Shown: positions 22,087 through 31,280, numbered from the stretch's first letter. The stretch: 64,000 bases of DNA from Falsiroseomonas sp051433195 (GCF_051433195.1 NZ_JBHMFT010000001.1:62001-126000), one strand, 5' to 3'. Numbers and translations: made by a program. The notes: generated by a model from the letters alone, not told the origin.

Positions 22087-24105
22087 GTGTTCAACAGCCT
22101 CGCGCCACCTGCCTCTCCGGCCGCCGGCGGCGAGTCCCGTCGCTGGGACCGGCTGGTCCTGGCTAGCCCGTTCCTGGCCCTGGTCCCGCTCGCGGCCTTC
22201 GGGCTGCTGCTGCTGCTGGCCATCGCCGCGGATCGCCAGGCGGACCGGCGGGACGACGTGTTGCACAGTGCGACCGCGCTCGCCGCCGGCCTGGACGCCG
22301 AGCTGCGCGCCGGCATGCGCGCGCTCGATGCGCTGTCCGGGTCGCCGCGCCTGGCGGCGGGCGACCTGGCCGGCTTCCGGCAGGAGGCGCAGCGGCTGCT
22401 GGCGCGGGAGCCGCAGTGGTTCACCATCGCGCTGACCGATGGCGAGCGGCAATTGCTCAACCTGCGCTTCCCCGAGGGCGCGCTGCTGCCGCCGGTGCAG
22501 GACCTGGCCGCCGTCGGTAGCGTGCTGCGCAGCGGCCTGCCGGCGCCAGGTGGGCTGGTGGAGGGCCGCGTGTCGTTCCGCGTGCCGGTGCGGGCGGACG
22601 GGGCCGTGCGCTACGCCCTGGTGGCGACGCAGGAAGCCACCAGCTTCGCGCAGTTGCTGGACCGTGCCGGGCTGCGCCACGGCTGGTCCGCGCTGCTGCT
22701 GGACGGCGAAGGCCGGATGATCGCCCGCGCTGCCAGCGGCGGGGCGGAGGCGGAGACGCTGCGCCCGGCGCTCGACCAGCGGCGCAGCCCTGTCGTCGTC
22801 GGGGAAATGCTGGCGCTCGCCCTGCCGGTCGGCGATTCACGCTGGTCCCTGGTGGTTGCCGCGCCCAGGCGCGGGCTGGCCGAGGCCGGGCTCGGGTGGC
22901 TGATGGCGGCGCTCGGCGCCTCCGCCCTGTTGGCGGCCCTTGGCCTGGCGGCGCGGCTGCAACGGCAGGATCGCGGGCAGGCGGCACAGATGCAGCGGCG
23001 GCAGGCGGATGCGCTGACCCGCGCGCTGAAGCAGGAACGCAGCCGCATCGAGCTGATGACGGCCGTGAGCCAGGACCTGCGCCCGCCGCTGGCCGCCCTG
23101 CTGGCGCAGAATGCCCGTTTGGCCGAAGCCGGACTGCCGAAGCCGGCGCGCGACTGGGTCGAGGATCAGCGCCGCGCCGGCACCGTCCTGCTGGCCCTGG
23201 TCGACGACGTGCTGGATTTCGCCCGGCTGGAGGATGGCGGCATCGTGCTGGAGGATGCCGATATCGAGATCGCCGTCCTGCTGGATGATTGCGCCGCCCG
23301 GCTGCGCCCCCTGGCGCAGGAGAAGGGGCTGGCGCTGCGCGTTGCCATCGACCCCGGCCTGCCGCGCTGGCTGCGCGGCGACCCGCTGCGACTGCGCCAG
23401 GTCACCCTGCGGCTGCTGGAACACGCCATCGGCACCAGCACGGCAGGTGAGGTGCTGCTGGCCGCGCGGCTGACCCCGCGCCCTGAACAGGTGGAGGTCA
23501 CGGTGACGGACACCGGCCCGGGACTTCCGGCCGCGGAGCTGGCGCGGCTGTTCGAGGGTGGCGGCGCCGCCGGCGGTTTCGGCCTGGCGCTGTGCCGGCT
23601 GCTGGCACGGGCGATGGGCGGCGGCATCGCGGCGGCGAACCTGCCCGGCCGTGGCACCCGCCTGACCTTCCAGCTGCCCTTCCGCCCGGGTGCCGCGCCG
23701 GCGGCGCCCCGCAGCGGCCCGGCGCTGCGCGTCCTGGTGGCGGAGGATGTGACGGCCAGCCGGATGCTGCTGACGACCATGCTGGCGCGTTCCGGCCATG
23801 CGGTGACGGCGGTGGAGGACGGCCCCGCCGCGCTCGCCGCCCTGCATGGCGCGGGCTTCGACCTGGCCGTGCTCGACCTGCAGATGCCGGGCCTTGGCGG
23901 GCTCGGCGTGGCGCGGGCGGTGCGGGAGATGCCCGGCACGCTGGGCCGCGTGCCGCTGATCGCGCTGACCGCGGACCCCGGCGACTGGGTCGAGGCGGAT
24001 TGCCGGGCCGCCGGCTTCGACGCCGTGCTGCGCAAGCCCTTCGAGACAAGGCGCCTGCTGGGCCTGGTCGACGGGCTGCGCGGCCGGGTTGCGCAGGGGG
24101 TGTAG
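22087..24105 (+). CDS. Hybrid sensor histidine kinase-like protein lacking the phospho-acceptor His
   Basis: 672 residues from a GTG start. A transmembrane helix at ~23-45 and a second at ~270-292 flank a ~220-residue periplasmic sensor. A coiled stretch leads to the dimerisation region, where the H-box reads SQDLRPPL: the expected His is Gln329. In the ATPase domain the N-box reads LRLLEHAIG, with His446 in the Asn position. The G1 box DTGPGLP and the G2-like GFGLALC remain. A receiver domain (about 545-665) keeps its acidic pair, the phospho-acceptor Asp in AVLDLQMPG, and the conserved Thr and Lys. Autophosphorylation by the usual mechanism seems impossible, so it may be a pseudokinase that modulates or receives phosphate from another kinase. 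No response regulator gene is adjacent. Confidence 0.85.
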   Translation: MFNSLAPPASPAAGGESRRWDRLVLASPFLALVPLAAFGLLLLLAIAADRQADRRDDVLHSATALAAGLDAELRAGMRALDALSGSPRLAAGDLAGFRQEAQRLLAREPQWFTIALTDGERQLLNLRFPEGALLPPVQDLAAVGSVLRSGLPAPGGLVEGRVSFRVPVRADGAVRYALVATQEATSFAQLLDRAGLRHGWSALLLDGEGRMIARAASGGAEAETLRPALDQRRSPVVVGEMLALALPVGDSRWSLVVAAPRRGLAEAGLGWLMAALGASALLAALGLAARLQRQDRGQAAQMQRRQADALTRALKQERSRIELMTAVSQDLRPPLAALLAQNARLAEAGLPKPARDWVEDQRRAGTVLLALVDDVLDFARLEDGGIVLEDADIEIAVLLDDCAARLRPLAQEKGLALRVAIDPGLPRWLRGDPLRLRQVTLRLLEHAIGTSTAGEVLLAARLTPRPEQVEVTVTDTGPGLPAAELARLFEGGGAAGGFGLALCRLLARAMGGGIAAANLPGRGTRLTFQLPFRPGAAPAAPRSGPALRVLVAEDVTASRMLLTTMLARSGHAVTAVEDGPAALAALHGAGFDLAVLDLQMPGLGGLGVARAVREMPGTLGRVPLIALTADPGDWVEADCRAAGFDAVLRKPFETRRLLGLVDGLRGRVAQGV

Positions 24106-24108
24106 GCG

Positions 24109-25287
24109 CTACCCCCGCCGCGGCATCACCTGTTCCGCCAGCGTGGCGAACCAGGAGGCGCCGATCGGCAGGATCTCGTCGTTGAAGTCGTATTTCGGGT
24201 GGTGGACCATGGCATCGCCCTCGCCCTTGCCGCCGCCGAGGAACAGGTAGGCGCCCGGCCTCTCGTTCAGCATGAAGCTGAAATCCTCGCCGCCCATCGT
24301 CGGCTGCGGCAGTTTCTGCGCCCGCGCTTCGCCGACGACCGTGGCGGCGGCCTTGGCGGCGATGGCGGTGCTCTCGGGCTCGTTCACCGTTGCCGGGTAG
24401 GCGCGGGTGAAGCTGCATTCGGCGCTGGCGCCAAAGGCGCTGGCGACGCCCGTCACGATCTCGCGGAACTTGCTCTCCAGCAGGTCGCCCACTTCCGGCA
24501 GGAACCAGCGCGCCGTGCCCTGCAGCTTCACGCTCTCCGGGATGACGTTGAACGTGAATCCGCCGGTGATGTGGCCGATGGTGATGACGCCGGATTCCAG
24601 CGGGTTCAGGTTGCGCGCGACGATGGATTGCAGCGCGGTCACGATGTGCGCCGAGATCAGGATGGGGTCGACGCCGTTGTGCGGCATGGCGCCATGCGCG
24701 CCGCGGCCGGTGATGGTGGCCTCCAGGTTCGCCACCGCCGCCATCACCGGGCCGGGCGCGTGCAGGAAGATGCCGGCCGGGGCGCCGGGCCAGTTGTGCA
24801 GGCCGAAGATGCGGTCCATCGGGAAGCGCTCGAACAGACCTTCCTTCACCATCACCTCGCCACCGGCCAGGTTCTCCTCGGCCGGCTGGAACACCAGGTA
24901 GACGGTGCCGTCGAAGTTGCGGGTTTCCGCCAGGTATTTCGCGGCGCCGAGCAGCATGGTGGTGTGCCCGTCATGGCCGCAGGCATGCATGATGCCAGGG
25001 GTCTTGGAGGCATAGGGTTTGCCGGTGGCTTCCTCGATCGGCAGCGCGTCCATGTCGGCGCGGAAACCGATGGCGCGGCCGGAATCGCCGGTGCCGCGGA
25101 TGACGCCGACGACGCCGGTGGTGGCGATGCCGGTCACCACCTCATCCACGCCGAACTCGCGCAGCTTTTCGGCCACCACGCGGCTGGTGCGGGTTTCGGT
25201 GAACCCCAGTTCCGGGTGTTGATGAAAGTCCTGGCGCCAGGCCGTCATGTCCGGGTGGAATTCGGCGATGCGGTTGATGATGGGCAT
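24109..25287 (-). CDS. M20-family amidohydrolase (hippurate hydrolase / aminoacylase-like)
   Basis: 392 residues from the ATG at 25287. M20D metal and catalytic motifs are present: FHQHPELGF, FRADMDALP, HACGHDGH, FQPAEE, LHNWP and MGGEDF near the C-terminus. Such enzymes hydrolyse N-acyl amino acids such as hippurate or N-acetyl derivatives, using two metal ions in the cytoplasm. A longer reading frame to 25356 exists, but homology begins at MPIINRI. It is the last gene of a minus-strand run with the epimerase-like, dehydratase and VOC genes. The exact substrate cannot be assigned. Confidence 0.9.
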   Translation of the reverse strand: MPIINRIAEFHPDMTAWRQDFHQHPELGFTETRTSRVVAEKLREFGVDEVVTGIATTGVVGVIRGTGDSGRAIGFRADMDALPIEEATGKPYASKTPGIMHACGHDGHTTMLLGAAKYLAETRNFDGTVYLVFQPAEENLAGGEVMVKEGLFERFPMDRIFGLHNWPGAPAGIFLHAPGPVMAAVANLEATITGRGAHGAMPHNGVDPILISAHIVTALQSIVARNLNPLESGVITIGHITGGFTFNVIPESVKLQGTARWFLPEVGDLLESKFREIVTGVASAFGASAECSFTRAYPATVNEPESTAIAAKAAATVVGEARAQKLPQPTMGGEDFSFMLNERPGAYLFLGGGKGEGDAMVHHPKYDFNDEILPIGASWFATLAEQVMPRRG

Positions 25288-25348
25288 GCTTGTGCTCCGC
25301 GCGTTTCCGCCTGTGTGCGTCGGCGCCGGGCGGAGGGCAAGACGGGCC

Positions 25349-26194
25349 TCAGGCAAAGGTGCGTGCGAGACCGTCCTCCAGCGGCATGCCGACGATGCCG
25401 AGGCGTTCGCGCATCGGCGCCACGTCGAAGGCCTTGTCCTCCAGCAGCCGCCGCAACTCGTCCGGGCGGATGCGGGGCAGGCCGGGGATGATCCGGGTCA
25501 GCGGCGCGGCGGCGCGCAGCAGGGCGGCGGGCAGGGGCAGGATGCGGGGCGGCGGCAGGCCGGCGGCACGCGCGACGGCGGCGACGAAATCGCGATAGGG
25601 CAGGGGCTCCGGCCCCGCGACCACCAGCGCCTCCGGCCCCTGCCAGTCCACGTCGAGTGCGGCCAGGATGCAGCGCGTCAGGTCGTCCTGGTGGATCGGC
25701 TGCACCAGGGCGCGGCCGCCGCCGGGCAGCGGGGCGAAGGGCAGGCGGCGCAGCAGGGCGGCCAGGCGCTGCACATTGTCCTCCCCCGCCGCGCCATAGA
25801 TCATGGTGGGGTGCAGCATGACGCCGCGCCGGCCACTGGCGAGGAAGGCCGCCTCGCCCTGCCGCACGCCGTCGCCGTGTTCGTCCGGCCAGCGGGAGAA
25901 GCGGCGGGTGGAGCCCAGCAGCACCAGCCTTGCGTCAGGTGGCGCCGCCGCCAGCACCGCCGGCGCGTGCCGGGCGTGGGCGCAGTTCACCACCGCCGCC
26001 ACGCCCTGCAGCGCCCGCGCCATGGCGGCCACGTCGCGCAGATCCGCGACGCGCGCCGCGCCCGGCAGGCCGAGCGCCTGCCAACGCGCGAGGTCCCGCA
26101 CCAATGGCCGCACGCCGCGCCCCGCCGCGGCCAAGGCACGGCAAAGGGTGGCGCCGCTGCGGCCGGCGGCGCCGATGACTGCCGTTTCGCCCAA
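25349..26194 (-). CDS. NAD(P)-binding epimerase/reductase-like protein (atypical SDR)
   Basis: 281 residues. A Rossmann nucleotide-binding loop, VIGAAGRSGATLCRAL, lies at the N-terminus. A later VLLGSTRRFSRW and HPTMIYGAAGEDN match the extended or atypical SDR group related to NDUFA9-like and sugar epimerase proteins. The canonical YxxxK pair is not obvious. The start is a TTG placed immediately after the dehydratase stop codon, so translation is probably coupled. The reaction is unknown. Confidence 0.7.
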   Translation of the reverse strand: MGETAVIGAAGRSGATLCRALAAAGRGVRPLVRDLARWQALGLPGAARVADLRDVAAMARALQGVAAVVNCAHARHAPAVLAAAPPDARLVLLGSTRRFSRWPDEHGDGVRQGEAAFLASGRRGVMLHPTMIYGAAGEDNVQRLAALLRRLPFAPLPGGGRALVQPIHQDDLTRCILAALDVDWQGPEALVVAGPEPLPYRDFVAAVARAAGLPPPRILPLPAALLRAAAPLTRIIPGLPRIRPDELRRLLEDKAFDVAPMRERLGIVGMPLEDGLARTFA

Positions 26195-27910
26195 TCAGCG
26201 CGCCGGCGGCAGCATGAAGGCGAGGTCGGCCCCCTGCGGCGCCTGCGTCACCTGCTCATGCACCAGCCGGTCCCAGCCCCGCGCCGGGGCGGGGGCCGGG
26301 GACCAGGCAGCGCGACGACGGGTCATCTCCGCCTCCTCCACCAGCAGCTCGATCCGGCGGTCCTTGACCGAAAGCCGGATGCGGTCGCCGGTCTGCGCCA
26401 GGGCCAGCGGGCCGCCGACGGACGCTTCCGGCGCCACATGCAGCACGATGGTGCCGAAGGCGGTGCCGGACATGCGGCAGTCGGAGATCCGCACCATGTC
26501 CTTCACGCCGGCCCGCGCCAGCTTCTTCGGGATCGGCAGGTAGCCGGCCTCCGGCATCCCGGCTGGGCTGCGCGGCCCGGCATTCTTGAGCACCAGGATG
26601 TCGGTCGCCAGCACGTCGAGCTCCGGGTCGTCGATGCGGTTGGACAGGTCCGCCAGCCCGTCGAACACCAGGCAGCGCGCCTCGGTCTCGAACAGCGATT
26701 CGGTGGCGGCGCTGCGCTTGAGGATGGCGCCGTCCGGCGCGAGCGAGCCGTACAGCGTCACCAGCCCGCCGACCGGCGACACCGGCTTGTCCCGCGCCCG
26801 GATGATCTTGCGATCCACGAAGTGGCTGCCGTCGCCGATGCGGTCGCGCAGCGTCACGCCATCCAGGTCCAGCGTCTCCAGGTCCAGCAGGTCGCGGATT
26901 TCCCAGAGCAGCGCCTGCATGCCGCCGGCGGCGTGGAAATCCTCCATGTAGCCTTCGCCGGTCGGCTTCAGATCGACCAGCACCGGCGTGGTTTCCGACA
27001 GCGTGTCGAGCCGCCGCAGGTCCAGCGAAAGGCCCGCCCGCCCTGCGATCGCGGCCAGGTGGACCACCGCGTTGGTGGACCCACCCAGCGCCAGCAGCAC
27101 CCGCACGGCGTTGTCGAGGTTGCCCTGCGTCATCAGGGACAGCGGCGAGACCGGCTTGTGGATCAGCCGCACCGCCTGCGCGCCGGCTTCCTCCGCCATC
27201 CGCAGCCTATCGGCATGCACGGCCGGCGCCGAGGCCGCGTCCAGCGGCATGAAGCCGAGGGTGCTCGCGATGCAGGCCATGGTGGAGGCCGTGCCCATCA
27301 CGCCGCAGGTCCCGGCCGTGGTGGCGAGTTTTCCTTCCAGCGTCGCGATACGTTCGGAGGACACATCGCCTGCCCGGTAGCGCGCCCAGTAGCGCCGGCA
27401 ATCGGTGCAGGCGGACAGGCGTTCGCCCGCGAAGGACTGCGCCAGCATGGGGCCGACCACGAGCATGACGCTCGGCGTCCCGGCGCTGATCGCCGCCATC
27501 AATTGCGCCGGCACCGTCTTGTCGCAGCCGCCGACCAGCACCGCCGCGTCCATCGGCTGGTTCGCCAGCATCGCCTCGGTATCGAGCGCCATCAGGTTGC
27601 GGTAGTGCATGGAGCACGGCGAAAGCGACGGCTCGCAGATGCTGATGGTCGGGAAGGCCAGCGGCAGGCCGCCGGCCGCCAGCACGCCGCGCTTCACCGC
27701 CTCGATCAGCTCCGGCGCGGTGCGGTGGCAGTTGTTGTAGTCGGAGCCCGTGTCGGCGATGCCGACCACCGGCTTGTCCAGCATCGCCTGGGAATAGCCC
27801 ATGGATTTCGCGAAGGACCGGCGCAGGTACAGGGCGAAATCCGGGTCGCCGTAGTTCGAGGCATTGCGCCCGAGGCCAAAGGCCTTCGGCTTGTCAGCTG
27901 GGCCGGTCAT
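26195..27910 (-). CDS. IlvD/Edd-family dehydratase (sugar-acid or dihydroxyacid dehydratase)
   Basis: 571 residues from the ATG at 27910. Hallmarks of the Fe-S dehydratase family are present: GIADTGSDYNNCH, VGGCDKTVPAQLMA, TTAGTCGVMGTASTMA and LGGSTNAVVHLAA. The three cysteines in those segments would bind the cluster. The TDCRRYW segment and length fit the L-arabinonate/D-xylonate-type dehydratase subgroup better than classic IlvD (about 555-620). It removes water from an aldonic acid or dihydroxyacid to give the 2-keto-3-deoxy product. Its start overlaps the VOC gene by 17 bases. Confidence 0.85.
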   Translation of the reverse strand: MTGPADKPKAFGLGRNASNYGDPDFALYLRRSFAKSMGYSQAMLDKPVVGIADTGSDYNNCHRTAPELIEAVKRGVLAAGGLPLAFPTISICEPSLSPCSMHYRNLMALDTEAMLANQPMDAAVLVGGCDKTVPAQLMAAISAGTPSVMLVVGPMLAQSFAGERLSACTDCRRYWARYRAGDVSSERIATLEGKLATTAGTCGVMGTASTMACIASTLGFMPLDAASAPAVHADRLRMAEEAGAQAVRLIHKPVSPLSLMTQGNLDNAVRVLLALGGSTNAVVHLAAIAGRAGLSLDLRRLDTLSETTPVLVDLKPTGEGYMEDFHAAGGMQALLWEIRDLLDLETLDLDGVTLRDRIGDGSHFVDRKIIRARDKPVSPVGGLVTLYGSLAPDGAILKRSAATESLFETEARCLVFDGLADLSNRIDDPELDVLATDILVLKNAGPRSPAGMPEAGYLPIPKKLARAGVKDMVRISDCRMSGTAFGTIVLHVAPEASVGGPLALAQTGDRIRLSVKDRRIELLVEEAEMTRRRAAWSPAPAPARGWDRLVHEQVTQAPQGADLAFMLPPAR

Positions 27911-28319
27911 CCGGTTCCTCCGAGGTCGCTTCATGCCGGTGGCACACGCAGCACAGCTTGTGGCCATCCGGGTCGCGCAGATACGCGCCGTAGAAGTCGG
28001 CATGATAATGCGGCCGCAGCCCAGGGCTACCCTCCTCCCGCGCCCCCATTGCCATGGCCGCCGCGTGGAAGGCGCGGACGCTGGCGCGGTCCGGGGCCTC
28101 GAAGGCCACCGTGGTGCCGTTGCCGGCGCTGGCCGGCTGGCCATCGATCGGGCGCATCAGCCAGAATTGCGGCGAGGCCTCCGGCCCTGCGGCGTAGCCG
28201 GCATGGCCCTGCGCGTGGTCCGTGTGGAAGCGCGGCAGGCCGAGCGGGGCGAGCAGGCGGTCGTAGAAGGCCAGGGCGCGGTCGAAGTCGTTGGTGCCGA
28301 GGGTGACGTGGCTGAACAT
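27894..28319 (-). CDS. VOC-family (glyoxalase/bleomycin resistance-like) protein
   Basis: 141 residues from the ATG at 28319. The N-terminal HVTLGTNDFDRALAFYDRLL and the later YGAYLRDPDGHKLCCVCH are the two halves of a vicinal-oxygen-chelate fold, with metal ligands expected at the early His and the C-terminal part. The family covers lyases, dioxygenases and resistance proteins, so the function is open. It is the first gene of the minus-strand operon. Confidence 0.85.
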   Translation of the reverse strand: MFSHVTLGTNDFDRALAFYDRLLAPLGLPRFHTDHAQGHAGYAAGPEASPQFWLMRPIDGQPASAGNGTTVAFEAPDRASVRAFHAAAMAMGAREEGSPGLRPHYHADFYGAYLRDPDGHKLCCVCHRHEATSEEPDDRPS

Positions 28320-28335
28320 GGCAGGCTCCTTTGCT

Positions 28336-28379
28336 GCTGGTGGCGGCTGCCACGGGGCTGGTGGCGGCTTGCCACGGGG
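28336..28379. repeat. Two tandem copies of a ~21-bp repeat
   Basis: GCTGGTGGCGGCT(T)GCCAC occurs twice head to tail, differing by one inserted T. Each copy also contains GTGGC and GCCAC as a small inverted pair. It sits between the VOC start and the rplM promoter. Confidence 0.7.
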
Positions 28380-28455
28380 CCGCTTGATCCGTCTTGCGGA
28401 GCTGCCGACGGATGACGGTATCCCCATACCACAGCCCTGAATGCCCGGCTTTTGC

Positions 28456-28484
28456 TTGACTTCCCGCCCCCCAGGGACGATACC
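28456..28484 (+). promoter_or_regulatory. Sigma-70-type promoter of rplM-rpsI
   Basis: TTGACT (28456-28461, 5/6 match) is separated by 17 bases from GATACC (28479-28484, 3/6 match). The predicted transcript would begin near 28491, leaving about 27 bases before the rplM start. Confidence 0.55.
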
Positions 28485-28517
28485 CCGCGCCACTCTGAAT
28501 TGCGGAATTGCCCAAAA

Positions 28518-29021
28518 ATGCTGACGAGAGAGACCCGCTCGCTGAAGCCGGCCGAGGTCAAGAAGAACTGGGTGCTGATCGATGCGGAGGGCCTGGTGCT
28601 CGGCCGCCTCGCCAGCGTCATCGCCAACCGGCTGCGTGGCAAGCACAAGGCCGTCTTCACCCCGCATGTCGATTGCGGCGACCATGTCGTCGTGATCAAC
28701 GCGAAGAAGGTGCGCGTCACCGGCCAGAAGGCCGAGCAGTCCGTGTTCTACTGGCACACCGGCTACGCCGGCGGCATCAAGGGCCGCACGCTCGCGGAAC
28801 GCCTGGGCAGCCCGCATCCGGAGCGGGTGCTGGAGAAGGCCGTGGAGCGCATGATCACGCGTGGCCCGCTCGGTCGCGCCCAGATGCGCAACCTGCACGT
28901 CTATTCCGGCCCCGAGCATCCGCATGCCGGCAACACGCCGCAGGCGCTGGATGTCGGCGCCATGAACCGCAAGAACGTTTTTGGCGCGCCTGCAAAGGCC
29001 GGCGCCGGTAAGGCTGCCTGA
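28518..29021 (+). CDS. rplM: 50S ribosomal protein L13
   Basis: 167 residues from the ATG at 28518. The sequence follows L13 throughout: NWVLIDAEGLVLGRLAS, GDHVVVINAKKVRVTG, WHTGYAGGIK, ERVLEKAVERMI and LGRAQMRNLHVYSGPEHPH. It binds 23S rRNA early in large-subunit assembly. Homologues are about 142-155 residues; the extra length is a C-terminal alanine/glycine-rich tail. It is followed after two bases by rpsI, the conserved two-gene ribosomal operon. Confidence 0.98.
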   Translation: MLTRETRSLKPAEVKKNWVLIDAEGLVLGRLASVIANRLRGKHKAVFTPHVDCGDHVVVINAKKVRVTGQKAEQSVFYWHTGYAGGIKGRTLAERLGSPHPERVLEKAVERMITRGPLGRAQMRNLHVYSGPEHPHAGNTPQALDVGAMNRKNVFGAPAKAGAGKAA

Positions 29022-29023
29022 GC

Positions 29024-29548
29024 ATGAGCGAAACCACCCCCTCCGCGGCCCCCGCTGTTGCCCCCCGCAGCGGCTCGCTGTCCGAACTCAAGGACCTGGT
29101 GAACGCGGCCGGCGGCACCCCCGGCGAGGCCGCGGTCGTCGTCCAGCCGAAGCGTGACGCCCAGGGCCGTTCCTACGCCACCGGTCGCCGCAAGAACGCC
29201 ATCGCCCGGGTCTGGGTGAAGCCGGGCAAGGGCAACATCGTCATCAACGGCAAGCCCTCCAACACCTACTTCGCGCGCCCCGTGCTGCGGATGGTGATCG
29301 GGCAGCCCTTCCTGGTGGCCGATCGCGACCAGCAGTTCGACGTCTTCGCGACGGTGGTCGGCGGTGGCCTGTCCGGCCAGGCCGGCGCGCTGCGCCACGG
29401 CATCACCCGCGCGCTCACCTATTACGAGCCGGGCCTGCGCGGCATCCTGAAGAAGGCCGGCTTCCTGACCCGCGACTCGCGCGTGGTCGAGCGCAAGAAG
29501 TACGGCAAGGCGAAGGCCCGACGTTCGTTCCAGTTCTCCAAGCGCTGA
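29024..29548 (+). CDS. rpsI: 30S ribosomal protein S9
   Basis: 174 residues. The C-terminal ~130 residues are canonical S9: YATGRRKNAIARVWVKPGKG, GGGLSGQAGALRHGI and the terminal RKKYGKAKARRSFQFSKR, whose final Arg contacts P-site tRNA. The N-terminal ~45 residues are an alanine/proline-rich extension found in some alphaproteobacterial S9 proteins. Two bases separate it from rplM, and a strong terminator follows. Confidence 0.98.
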   Translation: MSETTPSAAPAVAPRSGSLSELKDLVNAAGGTPGEAAVVVQPKRDAQGRSYATGRRKNAIARVWVKPGKGNIVINGKPSNTYFARPVLRMVIGQPFLVADRDQQFDVFATVVGGGLSGQAGALRHGITRALTYYEPGLRGILKKAGFLTRDSRVVERKKYGKAKARRSFQFSKR

Positions 29549-29595
29549 CGCCTCGCGGACGGGCGTCACGCCCGGCCGGTTTGGCTGGTTATCCG

Positions 29596-29632
29596 GGGGC
29601 AGGTCCGCAAGGGCCTGCCCCTCTTGCTTTTT
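29596..29632 (+). terminator. Rho-independent terminator of rplM-rpsI with GNRA loop
   Basis: An 11-bp stem (GGGGCAGGTCC / GGGCCTGCCCC, one wobble pair) closed by a GCAA tetraloop is followed by TCTTGC and five T residues. Confidence 0.9.
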
Positions 29633-29676
29633 CGGCCGCCGGAGGGCGGCATGGCTGCGACCGAGGGAACACCACC

Positions 29677-30636
29677 ATGGCCAAGGGATCCATCCCCAGC
29701 GTCTTCATCGATGGCGAGGCCGGCACCACCGGCCTGCAGATCCGCGAACGCCTGGCCCGCTTCCCCGGCATCGTGCTGCGCAGCATCCCGGACGCGCAGC
29801 GCAAGGATGCCGCCGCCAAGCGCGCCCTGATGGCGGAGGTGGACCTGGTGGTGCTCTGCCTGCCGGATGACGCGGCCAAGGACAGCGCCGCCATGGCCGC
29901 CGGCCTCGGCGCCGATGCGCCGAAGCTGATCGATGCCTCCACCGCGCATCGCGTCGATCCCGACTGGGTCTACGGCTTCCCCGAGTTGAGCGCGGCCCAG
30001 GCGGCCGCGGTGGCGGGTGCGGCGCGCGTTTCCAACCCCGGCTGCTACCCCACCGGCGGCATCGCGCTGATCCGCCCGCTGGTCGAGGCCGGCATCCTGC
30101 CGCGCGACTATCCCGTCACCGTCAACGCCGTCTCCGGCTATTCCGGCGGCGGCAAGTCGATGATCGCGGAATTCGAACCCGCCCGCACCGCGGCGCCCTT
30201 CTTCCTGTATGGCCTGAACCTGGATCACAAGCACGTGCCCGAGTTGCAGCGTTATTCGGATCTGGCGCGGCGGCCGATCTTCGTGCCCTCCGTCGGCGAT
30301 TTCGCGCAGGGCATGCTGGTGTCGGTCCCGCTGCACCTCGATCTGCTGACGGGCCGGCCGAGCCCCGCCGACCTCGAGGCCTGCCTGCGCGCCGCCTATG
30401 CGCAATCCGGCTGGGTGCGGGTGGCGGCGGCGGACGCGAAGGCGCGGCTGGCGCCGGAGGATCTGAACGGCAGCAATGTCCTGGAATTGCGCGTCTACGG
30501 CCATCCGCAGCATGGGCAGGCCGTGCTGGTGGCCAGGCTGGACAATCTCGGCAAGGGCGCGTCCGGTGCGGCGGTGCAGAACATCGGGCTGATGCTCGGC
30601 GTGGATGTCGCCGCGGCCCTGCCGCTGGCGGCCTGA
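29677..30636 (+). CDS. argC: N-acetyl-gamma-glutamyl-phosphate reductase (type 2)
   Basis: 319 residues from the ATG at 29677, fitting the short type 2 ArgC family (~310). It has VFIDGEAGTTGLQIRERL at the N-terminus, the catalytic cysteine in SNPGCYPTGG, VSGYSGGGK, and the conserved HKHVPELQ. It reduces N-acetylglutamyl-phosphate with NADPH in arginine synthesis. Its position after rplM-rpsI is conserved in alphaproteobacteria, but the terminator between them implies separate or read-through expression. Confidence 0.95.
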   Translation: MAKGSIPSVFIDGEAGTTGLQIRERLARFPGIVLRSIPDAQRKDAAAKRALMAEVDLVVLCLPDDAAKDSAAMAAGLGADAPKLIDASTAHRVDPDWVYGFPELSAAQAAAVAGAARVSNPGCYPTGGIALIRPLVEAGILPRDYPVTVNAVSGYSGGGKSMIAEFEPARTAAPFFLYGLNLDHKHVPELQRYSDLARRPIFVPSVGDFAQGMLVSVPLHLDLLTGRPSPADLEACLRAAYAQSGWVRVAAADAKARLAPEDLNGSNVLELRVYGHPQHGQAVLVARLDNLGKGASGAAVQNIGLMLGVDVAAALPLAA

Positions 30637-30674
30637 CTATTCCGCTCGCGGCCTGACTCAAGGGAAGACGTGCA

Positions 30675-31202
30675 ATGACCGGCCCCATCCTGCCTTTCGA
30701 GGACAAACTGCCGAAAATCCACCCGGAGGCCTGGGTGGCGCCGACCGCCGTCGTGGTCGGCGACGTCGAAATCGGGGAGGACAGCAGCGTCTGGTATCAC
30801 TGCGTCCTGCGCGGCGACACCAACATCATGCGCATCGGCGCCCGCACCAACATCCAGGATGGCAGCATCCTGCACCTGAACGCGGGGGCGGAGCCGCTGC
30901 TGATCGGCGACGACGTGACCATCGGTCATGCCTGCATCGTGCATGCCTGCACCCTGAAGAACCGCGCCTTCGTCGGCATGGGCGCCACGGTGCTGGACCG
31001 CGCGGTGATCGAGGAGGGCGGCATGCTGGGTGCCGGCGGGCTGCTGCCGCCGGGCAAGGTGATCGGCCCGAACGAGTTGTGGATGGGCAGCCCGGCCAAG
31101 CTGGTGCGGGTGATGTCGGCGGAGGAACGCGCCAAGTTCGACCGCACGGCGCCGTCCTATGTCGCGCTGGCCAAGCGGCATCGCGCCAGCCTGGCGCGTT
31201 AG
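30675..31202 (+). CDS. Gamma-class carbonic anhydrase family protein (left-handed beta-helix)
   Basis: 175 residues, typical of the family. Hexapeptide-repeat turns run through residues ~15-125, with WVAPTAVVVGDVEIGEDSSVWYHCVLRGD near the start. The zinc-type histidines are in ILHLN and IGHACIVHAC. A C-terminal helix follows. Homologues include YrdA/PaaY and CamH-type proteins, only some of which have carbonic anhydrase activity. It is 38 bases after argC and probably co-transcribed. Confidence 0.9.
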   Translation: MTGPILPFEDKLPKIHPEAWVAPTAVVVGDVEIGEDSSVWYHCVLRGDTNIMRIGARTNIQDGSILHLNAGAEPLLIGDDVTIGHACIVHACTLKNRAFVGMGATVLDRAVIEEGGMLGAGGLLPPGKVIGPNELWMGSPAKLVRVMSAEERAKFDRTAPSYVALAKRHRASLAR

Positions 31203-31280
31203 AGGGGGCGCCGGGCGGCGTGCATTGGCGGGTTGGCCAATGGCTCCCACCTCCCTGAGCAACAGATCATGGAGGTCGCG

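Noticed and set aside
25247..28306. Plus-strand open frame of 1019 codons across the dehydratase operon
   Set aside because: It runs antisense to four genes with strong family motifs; its composition is Arg/Gln/His-rich noise.
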